This document shows positions 11,615-23,089 of a stretch of DNA of 64,000 nt, in pieces. The translations under genes were made by a program, and so were the position numbers. The notes beneath the pieces are model-generated. The model was not told the origin of the DNA. It saw only the letters and a list, made by a program, of their open reading frames with translations, and did not search any database. Source of the DNA: Planoprotostelium fungivorum (lineage: Eukaryota > Evosea > Variosea > Cavosteliida > Cavosteliaceae). The stretch lies in contig MDYQ01000464.1 of assembly GCA_003024175.1 (NCBI GenBank), positions 1 through 64,000 of the forward strand. Reading direction: 5' to 3'. Each line of letters opens with the position of its first letter. Position 1 is the stretch's first letter.

Positions 11615-11767
11615 GTGGAGTGGTCGCTACAACGAGGAGGCAATTTCGGATTTTCACATCAGCAGAACAGACATACAAACAACAAGAGGCGAACAGAAGG
11701 GTGAGATCACGTTCCGATTCTGGTGGTCTTCTCTATTATCGATTGTTCTCGGCAGTACACTGACGAA

Positions 11768-13982
11768 ATGAAGAAGATGGAGGAGATTCAACCGGTTAAA
11801 AAACAGAAGACTGGATTGGAAACCTCACGTTTCAGCACGAGAGATTCAGATACGCCAGGGGTTCAAATAGAAGGAGTGACACAGAACAACAATCTGTCCT
11901 CCTCCTCATGCAGTAATCCCCCCGGCAGTCCGATGCGACCCCTCCACCAACCGTTTCGCTTCAACATTTCTTCCAGCTCAGGCAGATCACCTTTGGAGCC
12001 TCACGCTCCATTAGCCCCTCTGGAAGGTTCACGCATAGTCAGATCAGACCCTTTTCTATCCCCCCTTCACTACAACCCTTCTTTCAACGCCGTATCTCAA
12101 CTCCCACTGTCCATCACGAGAGATAACGAAGAAGCGAGAGAAGTTCAGAGGAGGCACAAGATGGTCTCATCTTTTAACGAAACAAGGAAGCCTCTCATTA
12201 TGGAGAGGTTGGGAGATATTCTCTCTGTTTTAAAGAGGAAGAGAGGTGCAGAGAGCAGCCACGTAAGGTAATCATGATCGGCACTTGAACTGATGCTTCG
12301 CAGGTGAACTCCCATAGCAATGAGGAATTGTTGTGGGACAATTTAATCACCCAAGCAGAGACTTTTGTACAAAACGTAGAGTCCATGTCTTCTTTCTGTC
12401 AATTTCTCACGGTGAATGAGAGTGTCCACGATACGAATCTCACACTCTCCAGAACAGAACTGCTTCGGGTAATATCAACAACGGATACTTTTGTATCTTG
12501 CCAAACGAGATCATCTATCAGATATTCTCCTATCTAGAAGTGAAAGATCTCTCGCTGTGCCGTTGCGTCAATCGAGAGTGGAACAAGATCATCGCAGATG
12601 ATGAGATCTACAAGCTGATCTGCATCAAGAAATCTTATCCACTCAAAAAACCAGACAATCGCTCGTGGAAGTGGATGGCCTTGGCTCAATCGGTGAACAT
12701 CTGTACACCACTTATCGCTCACGATGAATCAGAGGATATTTCCAGAGAATAATCCGGTGAAGAAGGGATGTGGAACTTTCCATTGGCCCGATCACAAGGG
12801 ATATTACATCGGTGAATGGGACAGTGATCAACGACATGGTTATGGAGTCCAGCAATGGTACATTCTTCGTTGATTCATGTACTGAAGAAGGACAGGTCGG
12901 ATGGGTCTCAGTATCACGGAGAGTGGTATCAAGACAATAAGCACGGACAAGGAACGATGACGTGGGCGGATGGACAGTGCTACACGGGAGAGTGGAGAAA
13001 CAATCGAAAGGAGGGAAGAGGTGTAGAGGTGAGAATGATTCTATGATGATGCCATCACGGAGACACCGACGATGGGAGATTGATGAGGTAGGTGTGGGCC
13101 GATGGAAGGCGATACGTGGGAGAATACAAGAATTCGAACATGGATGGAGAGGGAGTGTGAGTGGAAATGGTGAAGAGATGAACGTGACACGACCAGATAC
13201 TCGTGGCCGGGGGGAGATTATTACGAGGGAGAATGGAAGGATGATAACATGCACGGGCATGGGACGTACACATGGCCCAACGGTTCTACTTACTGTGGAA
13301 ATTGGGCGAATGACGAGCACAATGGCCAGGGGAGGTACACCTGCGGTCCAGAGTCTTATGAAGGGGAGTGGAGGAACAATCTACGCCACGGAAGGTGAGC
13401 ATTGTATCATGATATACACGCATCGTTACACATCCATCACACATCCATCACACGTACATCGAGACCAATCGGATACAGAGGCAGAGAGATGTGGGGTAAT
13501 GGAGTCCTGTACGAAGGAGGATGGAAAGACAACAAGAAGGACGGAGAAGGTGTCTTCACCTGGCCCGACGGCGATTATGTCAAGGGTGACAGACTTTTCA
13601 CACGAACAATGACTGAACGAACGTAGGGAGATGGGAGAATGGAAAGAGGATGGGTGTAGGAGGATTTGTAAAGAAGAACCAACAGAAAGTGTTCTACCAA
13701 CTGTGGAGAGACATCGACAGCGACGAATTAGACAAGGGAGAAGAGCGACTCATCGAACTCGGTGAGAAACATTATATCATTTATTATTTATTAAATCGAG
13801 GAGATCTTTTATTCATCCATACAGGGACCGTGGAAGAATACGGAGAGGGAGAAAACATCGATCTCGAGAGAGTGAGCAAGAGGAAGAGTGACATGGATCG
13901 TGCAAACGAAGAAGAGGAGACGAGAGATAGAAAGAAGACGAAACTGGTGGAGCCTCTGGCACACAAACCGGGGGAACTGTAG
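11768..13982 (+). CDS. F-box and MORN-repeat protein
   Basis: The start ATG 11768 (MKKMEEIQPVKKQK) follows a possible 5' UTR intron ending at 11755. Residues 1-160 are a Ser/Pro-rich, low-complexity region. Around 12495-12690 lies an F-box (LPNEIIYQIFSYLEVKD, CRCVNREWNKII), which binds SKP1 in SCF ubiquitin ligases. Then come at least eight MORN repeats from 12775 to 13650, each of the form Y.GEW....HG.G...W.DG (e.g. YHGEWYQDNKHGQGTMTW). The C-terminus is charged and lysine-rich and ends at TAG 13980-13982. Introns of 37-50 nt separate the repeats. MORN repeats usually bind membranes or act as spacers, so an SCF adaptor near membranes is a reasonable inference. Confidence 0.85.
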
Positions 13983-14009
13983 AGAGGAAGAGATATAAAG
14001 TGTCTTTAT

Positions 14010-16145
14010 AAGAGTCTCAGTCTCTTCGCCTGTGCGGAAGGTGACTGCGGTGAATTCATCGATAGGACGGGCATCGTTCGGCTCAGCTGTCTCCTCGCCT
14101 CCGGTGAATGTGGCTCGTTCTCCACCTTCTCTCTTCAGCGTTACCTCCGTGTCATTCTCTCACCCCCTCCGCTCTCTTCTCTTCTCCCTTGCATCTCGTG
14201 GGTGATCCCAGCGTGCACCCGTTGCTCAACACCGAGAGGCCTCGACTCTGCATCTTGACCACGCTGATCGCATTGTGATTCAACGTCTGGTGGAGGAGCG
14301 ATCTCGTCTTCGTGTTGAATACGGGGGAAGTGGGGATCGTCAGCTTGGCCGGTGGCATGATGGGTATACCAGACGGCTGCGATCGTCAGTCGATGTCTTG
14401 TCCCGTCTCACTCACGGGTCCGTGGAGGATGCTGGGTCTCAGCGGTCTCGCCTTGAACATCTTTGGGCTGTCCTTTGGCATTCTGGCCAGACAGTCTCTC
14501 GCTCTCTTCTCCACGTCGTTGGGATTCGTCAGCCCAGCGATGTGTGCCACGATCTTCGAGACGCTCTGATTCATGTCAACGAGAGAGACATCGAGTCTTC
14601 TTACCTTCTTCACCTCCCTAGATGAGCTGGATTTCTTCATGTTGACGTGGAGTCGGTTCGTCTGTCGATAGGAAGATCCCTTCACTCTGAACCTGCGTCT
14701 ACGTCACTATGATGTCAAGAAGGGTTAGGATGTCAAGAGGATTAGGATGTCAAGAGGATTAGGATGTCAAGAGGATTAGGACGTAAAGAGGGTGGCTCAC
14801 TTGTCCGAAGCCGTCGCATAAGCTTGACGCTTCTGTGGTTCCTCTTCGTCCGATTCAGACCATTCGTCTCCATCGCTGGGCAGTGGAGGTACCTCATTCA
14901 CGACGGGTCTGGGAGGTGAAGTGATTCCATCTGCATCCGAAATCACTACGCTCTTCGTCTTGTCCTTCGGTGGTTCGTCTGTCTTCATCAGCGACGATGA
15001 GTCGAGAGAGTACACACGGTTGACAGTTTTGAGGGTGGCCCTCTTTGTGGCTTTGGGTGAGACGAGTGTGGTACCTGATCTCTTACCAGACTTGAGATTG
15101 CGTAGAGCCCTTGTGGCCTCCATCTCCTTCAGCTGTCTCTCCTCCGTACTCTCTGCCGGAGCTCTCAACCTCCTGCGACTGTTCCAACATCAGCAGAGGC
15201 GATTGATTGGATCATTCGTACCTCGTGGCGAATTGAGGACTCTTTGGAACGGTGATGACTCTGTGTTTCGTGTCCTTGAGTGTGCTCCTCGCTCCTATCG
15301 TTGCCTTCTTCTCTACCTGCTTGACGTCCGTCTTTCTGAAGAGGGTCTTGCTGGTGGTGGTCGCTGTCTTGGTGATGATGGGGGCAGGTCGAATGGACGT
15401 CGATGTCTTGACGGTGTTCACTGCCACACGAGTCGTTGTCTTTGTCGTCGCTTGTGTGATCTGTGGAGATGAGAACCCATGAGGGACAACGGCTTACCTT
15501 TGTGCTCAACGTCTTCTGCATGGTTCTTAACTCTCCTGCAGGTCTTCTCGTCTCTACTTTGGGCTTAACGTTCTTCACGATGGAAGTTAGATTGCTGCTT
15601 GGGAGTTTGGCTGTCAGCGTGGTCGACCTGTTCATGTGAGTGATCGACAGGATGGATGACAGTACTTCTTGATGGCTGGGGGTTTCACGATGGTGGCGCT
15701 CTTCTTCACAGCGGGTTTAGAAGTCACTTCTTTCTTGGGTGGGGCCACCGGTGGTCTCGTGTTACTCTTCAATGTGGTTGGTTTGACTGCAGTTGCCTTC
15801 ACGGTGGTTGCTCTTGTGGTAGATGATTTCGTCGTGGTAGCCGATTTCATCGTAGTAGCCGAGGTCTTCGTAGTGACCTTACTCTCTTAGAAATGAAATC
15901 CGAATCAAACTCACTTTAGTCGCCGAGCGAGTGATTTGTGAAACGGGTCTTGGTTTCGGCCCTTGTGGGGTTTCATCTCGATTATTCAGCACGAGAGCTC
16001 TCTGCTCTATGACAAATTAATCAAGACAAAAAAGGATATACGCACCGAACCAATCATCGACGGGTAGCGATTCTGCATGAAGAGCATTGAAGTCACAGCT
16101 CATAGGCGCGTCGAACTCATACTCTGGTTCGATATTGTTCAGCAT
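14010..16145 (-). CDS. TPX2-like spindle/microtubule protein
   Basis: The first exon from ATG 16145 encodes YEFDAPMSCDF and then SLPVDDWFEQRA. This matches the N-terminal Aurora-A-binding motif of TPX2 (YxxDAP followed by WF). The middle is strongly basic and rich in Lys, Thr, Ser, Pro and Ala, as in microtubule-binding linkers. A later exon has FRVKGSSYRQTN and FKARPLRPSIL, resembling the FKAR segments of the TPX2 family. About eight short introns are present; the one at 14702-14796 contains a minisatellite. The C-terminal end is not certain: a stop at 14152 is possible, but open sequence continues to about 14010 and may be reached through one or two short introns. Expected role: Aurora kinase activation and spindle assembly. 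Confidence 0.55.
14711..14791. repeat. 17-bp minisatellite in an intron of the TPX2-like gene
   Basis: Tandem units GATGTCAAGAGGATTAG: one 18-bp variant, three perfect 17-bp copies and one decayed partial copy. They lie entirely within a single intron, which is longer than its neighbours because of them. Confidence 0.9.
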
Positions 16146-16302
16146 CTTCTTATCAAACTGAATCTGTGTGGCTATGACCACATCAACTGGCTTTTGAATC
16201 CGAATTTTAAAAACAAAAAGGCGGGAAAGTTTGAATGGAACTACAAATGGAAAATTGCAATTTTATTCTCTGATCAGATGCACCGATTGATCAACAGGAA
16301 CG

Positions 16303-18723
16303 ATGGCTGATGAAGACGTTCTCATCTTTGAGAATTCACCGTTGGCGCAATATATTGCAGGCAGGATACAAGCACCGATTGATTGCTGATTCGACTGTAG
16401 AGGTGAAGAATAAAGCAGAACACCTAGAAGGAGAGAGTCTTGCTGATATCTTTGGGAGTGACATTATCACACCAAGTGGTCCTCCCATCTCGACAGTAAG
16501 ACTATTCACATCCATTGCTTGCTCAACGCACTCTGCAAGGCTTTACAGGATTTTGAACCAGTATCATTAGAGCCGATCACATCGAATTACGACAGTCGAC
16601 TGCATGAAACAATTCCCTCCACTCGAAAACCAATTAAGGCGGTGAACAACTCCACTGGAGGTCTATACGCAACGTACTTTGGTGATCTACCACGGTTAAG
16701 ACACAGGGGGGACAGTATTTCGAGTGTTCTATCTAAATCAAAACTCATGGATGTCGATGAGAGTGATGAGGTCTTCAACACTTGTACTTGATGAAATCTG
16801 ACACTTGTAGGAGGATGAAACAGAAGATCTGACCACCCAAACTTTATATCCACCGATTTGGTTGCTCCCTCTCCTTCCCTCTCCATTCTTCGTCCTCTCA
16901 GCCCATTCCTCTTTGATCATCGTGTTCATCTTCGCCCTGTTTCTGTTCTTTCCTGAATTAGTGAGTTGGAATACCAATCGGCTCTGACCAAGTGTGAATA
17001 GAGAAGGAGGTGGATGATAAGAAGGTACGAGGAGAGCATCGATGTGTTGAACCAATACGTAACACTGTCGTATCAATCGGATCTATTAGTCAATAAGAGC
17101 CTGAGATGGATAAGGGAAGCCGATCTATTGTACAATGGTTATCGGATGTGAGCCACACGCCATCATATCCTCTGAACGACTCCAGTTCGCATCCACTCCA
17201 CCACATATCTAGATTAGAGAACGATTCGAGTAACAAGGCCACCTCTCGTCTACGCAGACAACTGCACGACTATCTCATTGCCCTCTTACACTGTCTATCT
17301 CCTTCCTCTCCCACAAGCCAAGTCAGTCAACATGAGATGACAATACGATTGATCGATGTTTCAGAACCATTCTTTAGTTGACATCAAGGAGAGCCAATAC
17401 GAGATGTTGAAAGAGAGGTGAGTCGTGAATGATGTCGTAGAGATGGAAGGTGAAGGATGCAGAGCTGCACTCACGAAGAAGTGGGCCGAATGGGATGAAG
17501 AAAACCAGACGAAAGCCTCTCGTGAAATCACGGGAATCGTCAGAGGTGATCGATCAGATCATCAGAGAGTGACGAACGATAGAGATGAACGAAATCATGT
17601 TCAGCGGCAACAGAAAGTTGATCGAAATCCTAGAGTACGGAGAAAAGAATCGAAAAGGTGAGGAGACTTCACATATCTACCTGAGAATTGCAGGTGAGAC
17701 GACGGAAGAGGGAGTCAAGGAGAGGAACAAAGTGTCGAGCCATCATCAGAGATTCTGTGATCAGACAGAATCATTGGTCAGGCACCTCGAGTCGATCTGC
17801 AGCAGGATACAGCTGTGTCAACAGCTTCTACCCACCACAGAAGATGGTGAGTGAATCTGCCCGTTCGATGGAATGACACACATCAGGAGAACAGATCGAC
17901 GAGTTGATCGTACAATACGGAATGGTGAGAAACGAGGTGACATCGACCCTACGATTGTGGGAGGCAGGCAATCACACTCTGTATCGCATGATAGAAGACC
18001 CTACAGGTGATCGACCACATCTTCTCGCGTCACTCATCTTATCAGGACTACCCACTGTACAGTGGGAGGAGAGGATGAGACAGAAGAGAGACACCAAAGA
18101 GAGAGAAGAGGGGCAGATCATCGACGTGGAAGCTCAAGCTGCCCTCCAGAGGAGTACGTTAGACGTACCCGAACAGGATTTTGAGGCGTACACCGGTCCG
18201 TTAGAAGAGGAGGAAGAATACACTTCGGAAGAGGAGGTGAGATGTTGATCTGATGACATCTCACTGTGGCAGAGTGAAGAAGAGACGATGGAAGGACCGA
18301 GCAGGATGCCATCTATTCTATCGATGATGAGCCTGCCCCTACCAGCCTTCAAACGAAGGGAAGAAGAGACTTTTGGAGAGGAAGAAGAGGTGAAGGAAGA
18401 AGAAAGAGAGGGTAAAAAAGAAGATAGAGGAGGAGAGATGAAGACACACATACTGCCAACTGCAAAGGTGACACGAATTGAAGAATGGTTCAGAATATGA
18501 CACAGAGCAGAAAGAGATCAAGAGAATGAAGGGCAGGAGGGTACCCAGCAGAAGAGATAGACCAACGACCAGCAGAAGAGACAGGATCGAGGAGAGGAGA
18601 AATGAGGAGAGAAAGAAGGAGAGGGATAGAGGAGAAGACATGGAAGCAGAGAGGATGCACGTCATACAAGAGCTGAGAGATGTTCTAGTCCATCGAAAGA
18701 GAAATAAGGAAGGAGATAAATGA
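16303..18723 (+). CDS. Vezatin-like membrane protein (myosin-binding domain)
   Basis: The start ATG 16303 lies 157 bp from the divergent TPX2-like gene. The N-terminal region (MADEDVLIFENSPLAQY) uses a GC-AG intron of about 40 nt. A strongly hydrophobic hairpin follows (LLPLLPSPFFVLSA, SLIIVFIFALFLFFPEL), then the helix LVNKSLRWIREADLLYNGY, which fits the vezatin/Inp2 myosin-binding domain. The long C-terminal part is helical with the ETFGEEEE motif seen in vezatins and ends in a Lys/Arg/Glu-rich tail with VIQELRDVLVHRK before TGA 18721-18723. In other organisms such proteins link membranes, peroxisomes or adherens junctions to myosins. The call rests on order and motifs, not on a search. Confidence 0.7.
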
Positions 18724-18741
18724 TTTTTATGATGGTTCACA

Positions 18742-19296
18742 TTAGTATCTTGAGTACTTGTCTCCTCTAGCGGCCGCTGCAGCCTTGGCCTTCTCTAAAT
18801 CTGACTTCTTTATCTCCTCCAAGCTCCTGGTTTTTTTTGCTGGCTCCTGATTGATCTTGAGTCATGCATCTTCTGAGTAAAACAATGGGACTCACAAAGG
18901 TTGAAGAGAAGAGAAAGAAGCCCAGGACTGAGGCAGCAGTGGCCGCGACCATGATCTGAGAAGGACCCCACTGGATGATTCAGTCTGCATGTGCCACGAT
19001 TGAACATGTTCTCTCACTGTAATCTTCTCGCTGAAGGCGTTGTCGAAGAAGGGGAAGAAGCTGGTGGAGTGATGTCCGTGGTGGTCGTGATGGTCGTGAC
19101 CGTGACCGTGCTCGTGACCGTGACCGTGAGCGTGGTTGTCATGTTGAGCGTGGCTATCGTGGTGTCCGCTCTTTCCGTGAGCTTCGCTCTCTTTAGCGTA
19201 ACCACGTCTGAATTGGTTCTCTCTTAACGACCTTGTGTAGGTGTTAGAGCATCTGTTCCTGATGGTTGGGACGGAGAAGCCTGTCAATCTCTGCAT
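18742..19296 (-). CDS. His-rich mitochondrial single-span membrane protein
   Basis: The start ATG 19296 gives a mitochondrial-type leader (MQRLTGFSVPTIRNR...LRENQFRRGYA). Next is a run of about 40 residues dominated by His with Gly and Asp (HGHGHEHGHGHDHHDHHGHH). Two introns of about 47-49 nt join this to WGPSQIMVAATAASVLGFF, a transmembrane segment, and a Lys/Ala-rich tail ending RGDKYSRY. Stop TAA is at 18742-18744. Total is about 150 residues. The single span and short tail resemble small subunits of respiratory complexes, but no family is claimed. The His tract could bind zinc, copper or nickel. It starts 97 bp from divergent XPC and ends 18 bp from convergent vezatin. Confidence 0.7.
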
Positions 19297-19393
19297 TTGT
19301 GCCGATGTGATGTCTTCACCTCATGTGTGGTTCGTTGTAATTTAATTGTAGAAAAGATACCAATTTTCCAGGAATCACCATTGCTGCATCAAC

Positions 19394-22300
19394 ATGTCAG
19401 GGCGTCGCTGGAATAGAAATGCTGCAGAGGGAGGTTCGAGGGGAACAAAGAGAAAGAAGGGCCAGGGGCTCTCTCTGGGACTACCAGCGGCCTCTGAAAT
19501 CCCTCTTCTTCCAGCAGACGAAAATGAGGAACCAGATGAGAACCAGGAAATTGACAGAGACATGATAAGTTCATTCACTGGTTCAACACTGTCCAAAGCA
19601 AAGAAGAATCGCATCACAAATCAGTTTCTCACGCAGTTGAATCAGCAGAAAGCTGACAAAGAAGCGAAACAAGTCAAAAGAAAACCATTGATAGAGAAGA
19701 AGCAGATCAATGGAGAGGTGAGCAATCGGACAATGGTCTGTGACTGAGAGAGCCACAGGCACCCCTGCCCCACCAGAGGAGACGAACAGTCCCCATCCCT
19801 TTTCTGGTCGATCAAGAGTTGGATTTACAAGTGGATGAAGAGGAGGAGGCCGATAAACGCAAACGTTTGGAAGAGAACGTAAGACACATCCACCACTCTG
19901 TGCCCTCTGACACGACGTAGCGTAAGGCAGACGAAGAGAATGCGAGGAGGCAGAGGGAGTTGTTCAACGAGAGTCAAATGGAAGAGATCGTAGAGGAAGA
20001 GGTAGAGAAGGAAGTAGAAGTGGAGGAGAAAGATGGTGCTGAATCGGTGAGAAGATAGATGATGATGATGATGTTGACGACGACAGGTGAGCCTGCAGAC
20101 CGTGCAGAACAGTTTTACTTTTCTCGATCCCGTGGAGAACGAGGCGAGGAAACAAGCTAAGCGAGGCAAACCAAAGAAAAAGACACCGAGTAAAACGACT
20201 AAGCCGAGAAAAACAAGAGAGACACCGTCCAGGAGAAGAGAATTCGAAGAGAAGATCAAATCGATGACCGAAGAAGAAGCGATCGAGCTGGCGAAGAATT
20301 ACGTCGATCAGGTGAACACGATAAAACCAACGAGAGCAACGGAAGACGAAGCCGATTGGATTGGACGATGACACAGAGCAGGGCAACGAACCGACGACAA
20401 AGATGGAGAAACCCAGGAAGAAGAGGAAGAGCCAAGGAATGATGGACGAATTCGAGGACGTACCCCTGCACACTTCATCGGACGCATCGATCACGAATCA
20501 CGATGAGACCGCATCGTCGATGGCGGACGATCATCACGTCTCACATCACGATGATATCGAATGTCACGATGGAAAGGAAGAAGAACCAGTGCAAAGACAA
20601 GCGGAGGAAGAATGGGAGGGTGAGCCAATGACAACGACTGCATCTGATCATACGATTCGATAGATATTCAAATCACAACGAATCATGCGGCGGCACCCCT
20701 TCAAGTGTGCACCAACGGTGACATCAACATCAATTTGAGGAGGTAAGGAAGACGATATGAGGAGAGACTGAGAAGAATAAGGAACGTCAAAGAGGAGAAG
20801 AAGGTGAAGAAGAAGGGAATCACGAAAGAAGATCGAGAAGACATCGCCGAATTGCACAAGGCACACTTGGTCACGTTGATCGCTCACGTAACGTGGGTCA
20901 ACAAGCAGATCGATGACGAAGAAGTGAAGGTGAGACATTCATCCAAGTGTGTGAACTGAAGGAAAAAGGGCCTCATGCTATCCACCGTACCGCAGGAGTT
21001 GGTGTGGGAGGGACAGAGTGATCTCGTCGATCGCAGTTTAGTCCGATCTGTCGTGCAGCATTTTCGAAGTCAATTCAGGGTGGTACAATTTGAGAAAGAG
21101 AAGAAGCCATCCAATCGCAATCCTCTATTACGGGTCATCAAGCGAAAGAGCGCCACACCGATTCAGGCCGTGCAGGTAGAGAACGTCACGATAGCGAAGC
21201 TGATCGATACAGTTGGTGGCTGCTCTATTCAGGAGCATTGGTATCAACGTGAGATACTGTGTAGCGATCGACCCTGTGCCCATCAAAGCTACGGTGAAGA
21301 CCACGGTGCACATCAAACAGTTGAAGGAAGCTCCCATCGATTGCGATTTCGATCCAGTGGCCAACGGTGCTACGAACCATCAAGGTGACTGTCTCTGCGT
21401 TGATGTGGAAGCTCATCGTGATCAGATCCGATTCGAAAGGTATGGATCGAATTTTATTCCACAACGGAGAATCGATGGTCCAGTGAGTCGAATTGAATGA
21501 CATCATTCCTGCATCCATCCACTCTAAATCGACTTATCATCTGGATGATGAGATGGTACAGCCTTGGACCTCTTCAACAAGAAATCGGCAGACAAACTAG
21601 TCCACGATGATCCCAGAGCTCTCATCGATCCACGCAGACCCTTCGGCTACGTCTTCGCCATCGAACACGACTACATCAAAGACATCACCAGGAGGTACCA
21701 TTCGAATTCAACGATCACACGATGACCCGTACGTCAGGTACTCCCTCCGTTGGTCCGTGACGAAGCAGTTCAGAGTATTTGAAGAGAGGTGGCTCTTCCA
21801 CATCTTCAGGCGGCTGTCTTCCAAGGCATTCAAGAACAGGGGCCCCGAGTTCAAGCGAAGGGAGATGGAAGACGAGAGGTCTCTCATGTTGTGTGAAGAG
21901 ATCGAAGAGTTTCCTACCTCTGCGGAAGGCTTCAGGAGACACCCAACGTGAGTCGACGCTTGCCAGACAATTGGATGATTTGGATGACAGTTACACTCTG
22001 GAGAAATTCATCACAAAGTATCAGATGTTGATGCCGGATGCACAACCGGTGGGAGAGTTCAAAGAGATGGCTGTGTACAAGAGAGAGGACGTGAAAGAGG
22101 TGAGAAGGAGAGAAGAGAGAAGAGAGACGAACGGACTAGTTACACTCGATGGATAAATGGTTACAAGAGGGAAGGGTGGTGAAAGAAGGAGAAGAACCAC
22201 TGAAAAAGGTACCGAAGAAGAAACAGAGAGAAGAAGAGAAACCACAGAAGATCCCAGCGCCACCTCAAGAGAGAGAACTGGTCAACATCAACGGACAAGA

Positions 22301-23080
22301 GTTCACCGCAGAAGAGATCGACATGGTGAGAAGAAGGAAACGAACACACGTTGAACCATTCAGGCCATGGAACAAGCGAGGATACAAAACGAAGAAGAGA
22401 GTGCACCGCTGACGAGTCTTTACGGCCTGTGGCAGACTCTACCCTACGAACCGCAAGTGGCCTCAGACGGAGTCGTCCCTAGAAATCGATACGGCAACGT
22501 GTACTTGTTCAAACCGGACATGTGTCCAATCGGTTGCGTTCACATCAGGAGTGAGGGAGACAACATTGAATGCACTGACTCGAACAGAGCCGGGGTTAGG
22601 AAAGATCTGTAAGACTCTGGGAATCGATTACGCTCCCGCCATGGTTGCCTGGGAGACCAAGATGGGGAGGAGCGTACCTCTGTTGGACGGTTACGTCGTC
22701 TGCGAGGAGCAATCTGAGATTTTAGTCGAGGCGTGGGAGCAGAACGAGCAGAGAGTGAGAGAAGAGAGACAGAAGAAGAAAGAAAAGTTGGTCTATGGCA
22801 GATGGAAGAGGATCCTCATCAAGATGATCACTCGAGCGAGGGTGGACGAAAAGTGAGGAGACAGAAATAGAAAGACGCTGACATAGACAGGTACGGAGAG
22901 AGAGAAGACAATGGATTGATCCACGGGACGAACGTAGAGGAGAAGAAGGAGAAGACAAAGAAGACAAAGAAGGGAGGACCTCACGAACACGAGTTTGAAG
23001 AAGTCATGATCGACGGGGAGAAGGGAGTCTATGAGAATCGCTGCACGTGTGGACTCAAGATACGATTCGAAAAGTTATAA
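19394..23080 (+). CDS. XPC: XPC/Rad4 DNA damage recognition protein
   Basis: From ATG 19394 the N-terminal third is charged and low-complexity, as in XPC. The transglutaminase-like fold follows: [36 protein letters not shown], and [13 protein letters not shown]. Then come beta-hairpin domains: BHD1 ([28 protein letters not shown]), BHD2 ([20 protein letters not shown]) and BHD3 ([35 protein letters not shown]). The C-terminus ([26 protein letters not shown]) and a final [15 protein letters not shown] match the family. Stop is TAA 23078-23080. Roughly 18 short introns are present. It recognises helix distortion in global-genome nucleotide excision repair, with RAD23. The stop lies 9 bp from that of the convergent dioxygenase gene. 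Confidence 0.92.
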
Positions 23081-23089
23081 ATAGATCGT

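Noticed and set aside
18339-18740. - strand frame of 133 codons rich in Ser/Leu
   Set aside because: Shadow of the Lys/Glu/Arg-rich vezatin C-terminal exon.
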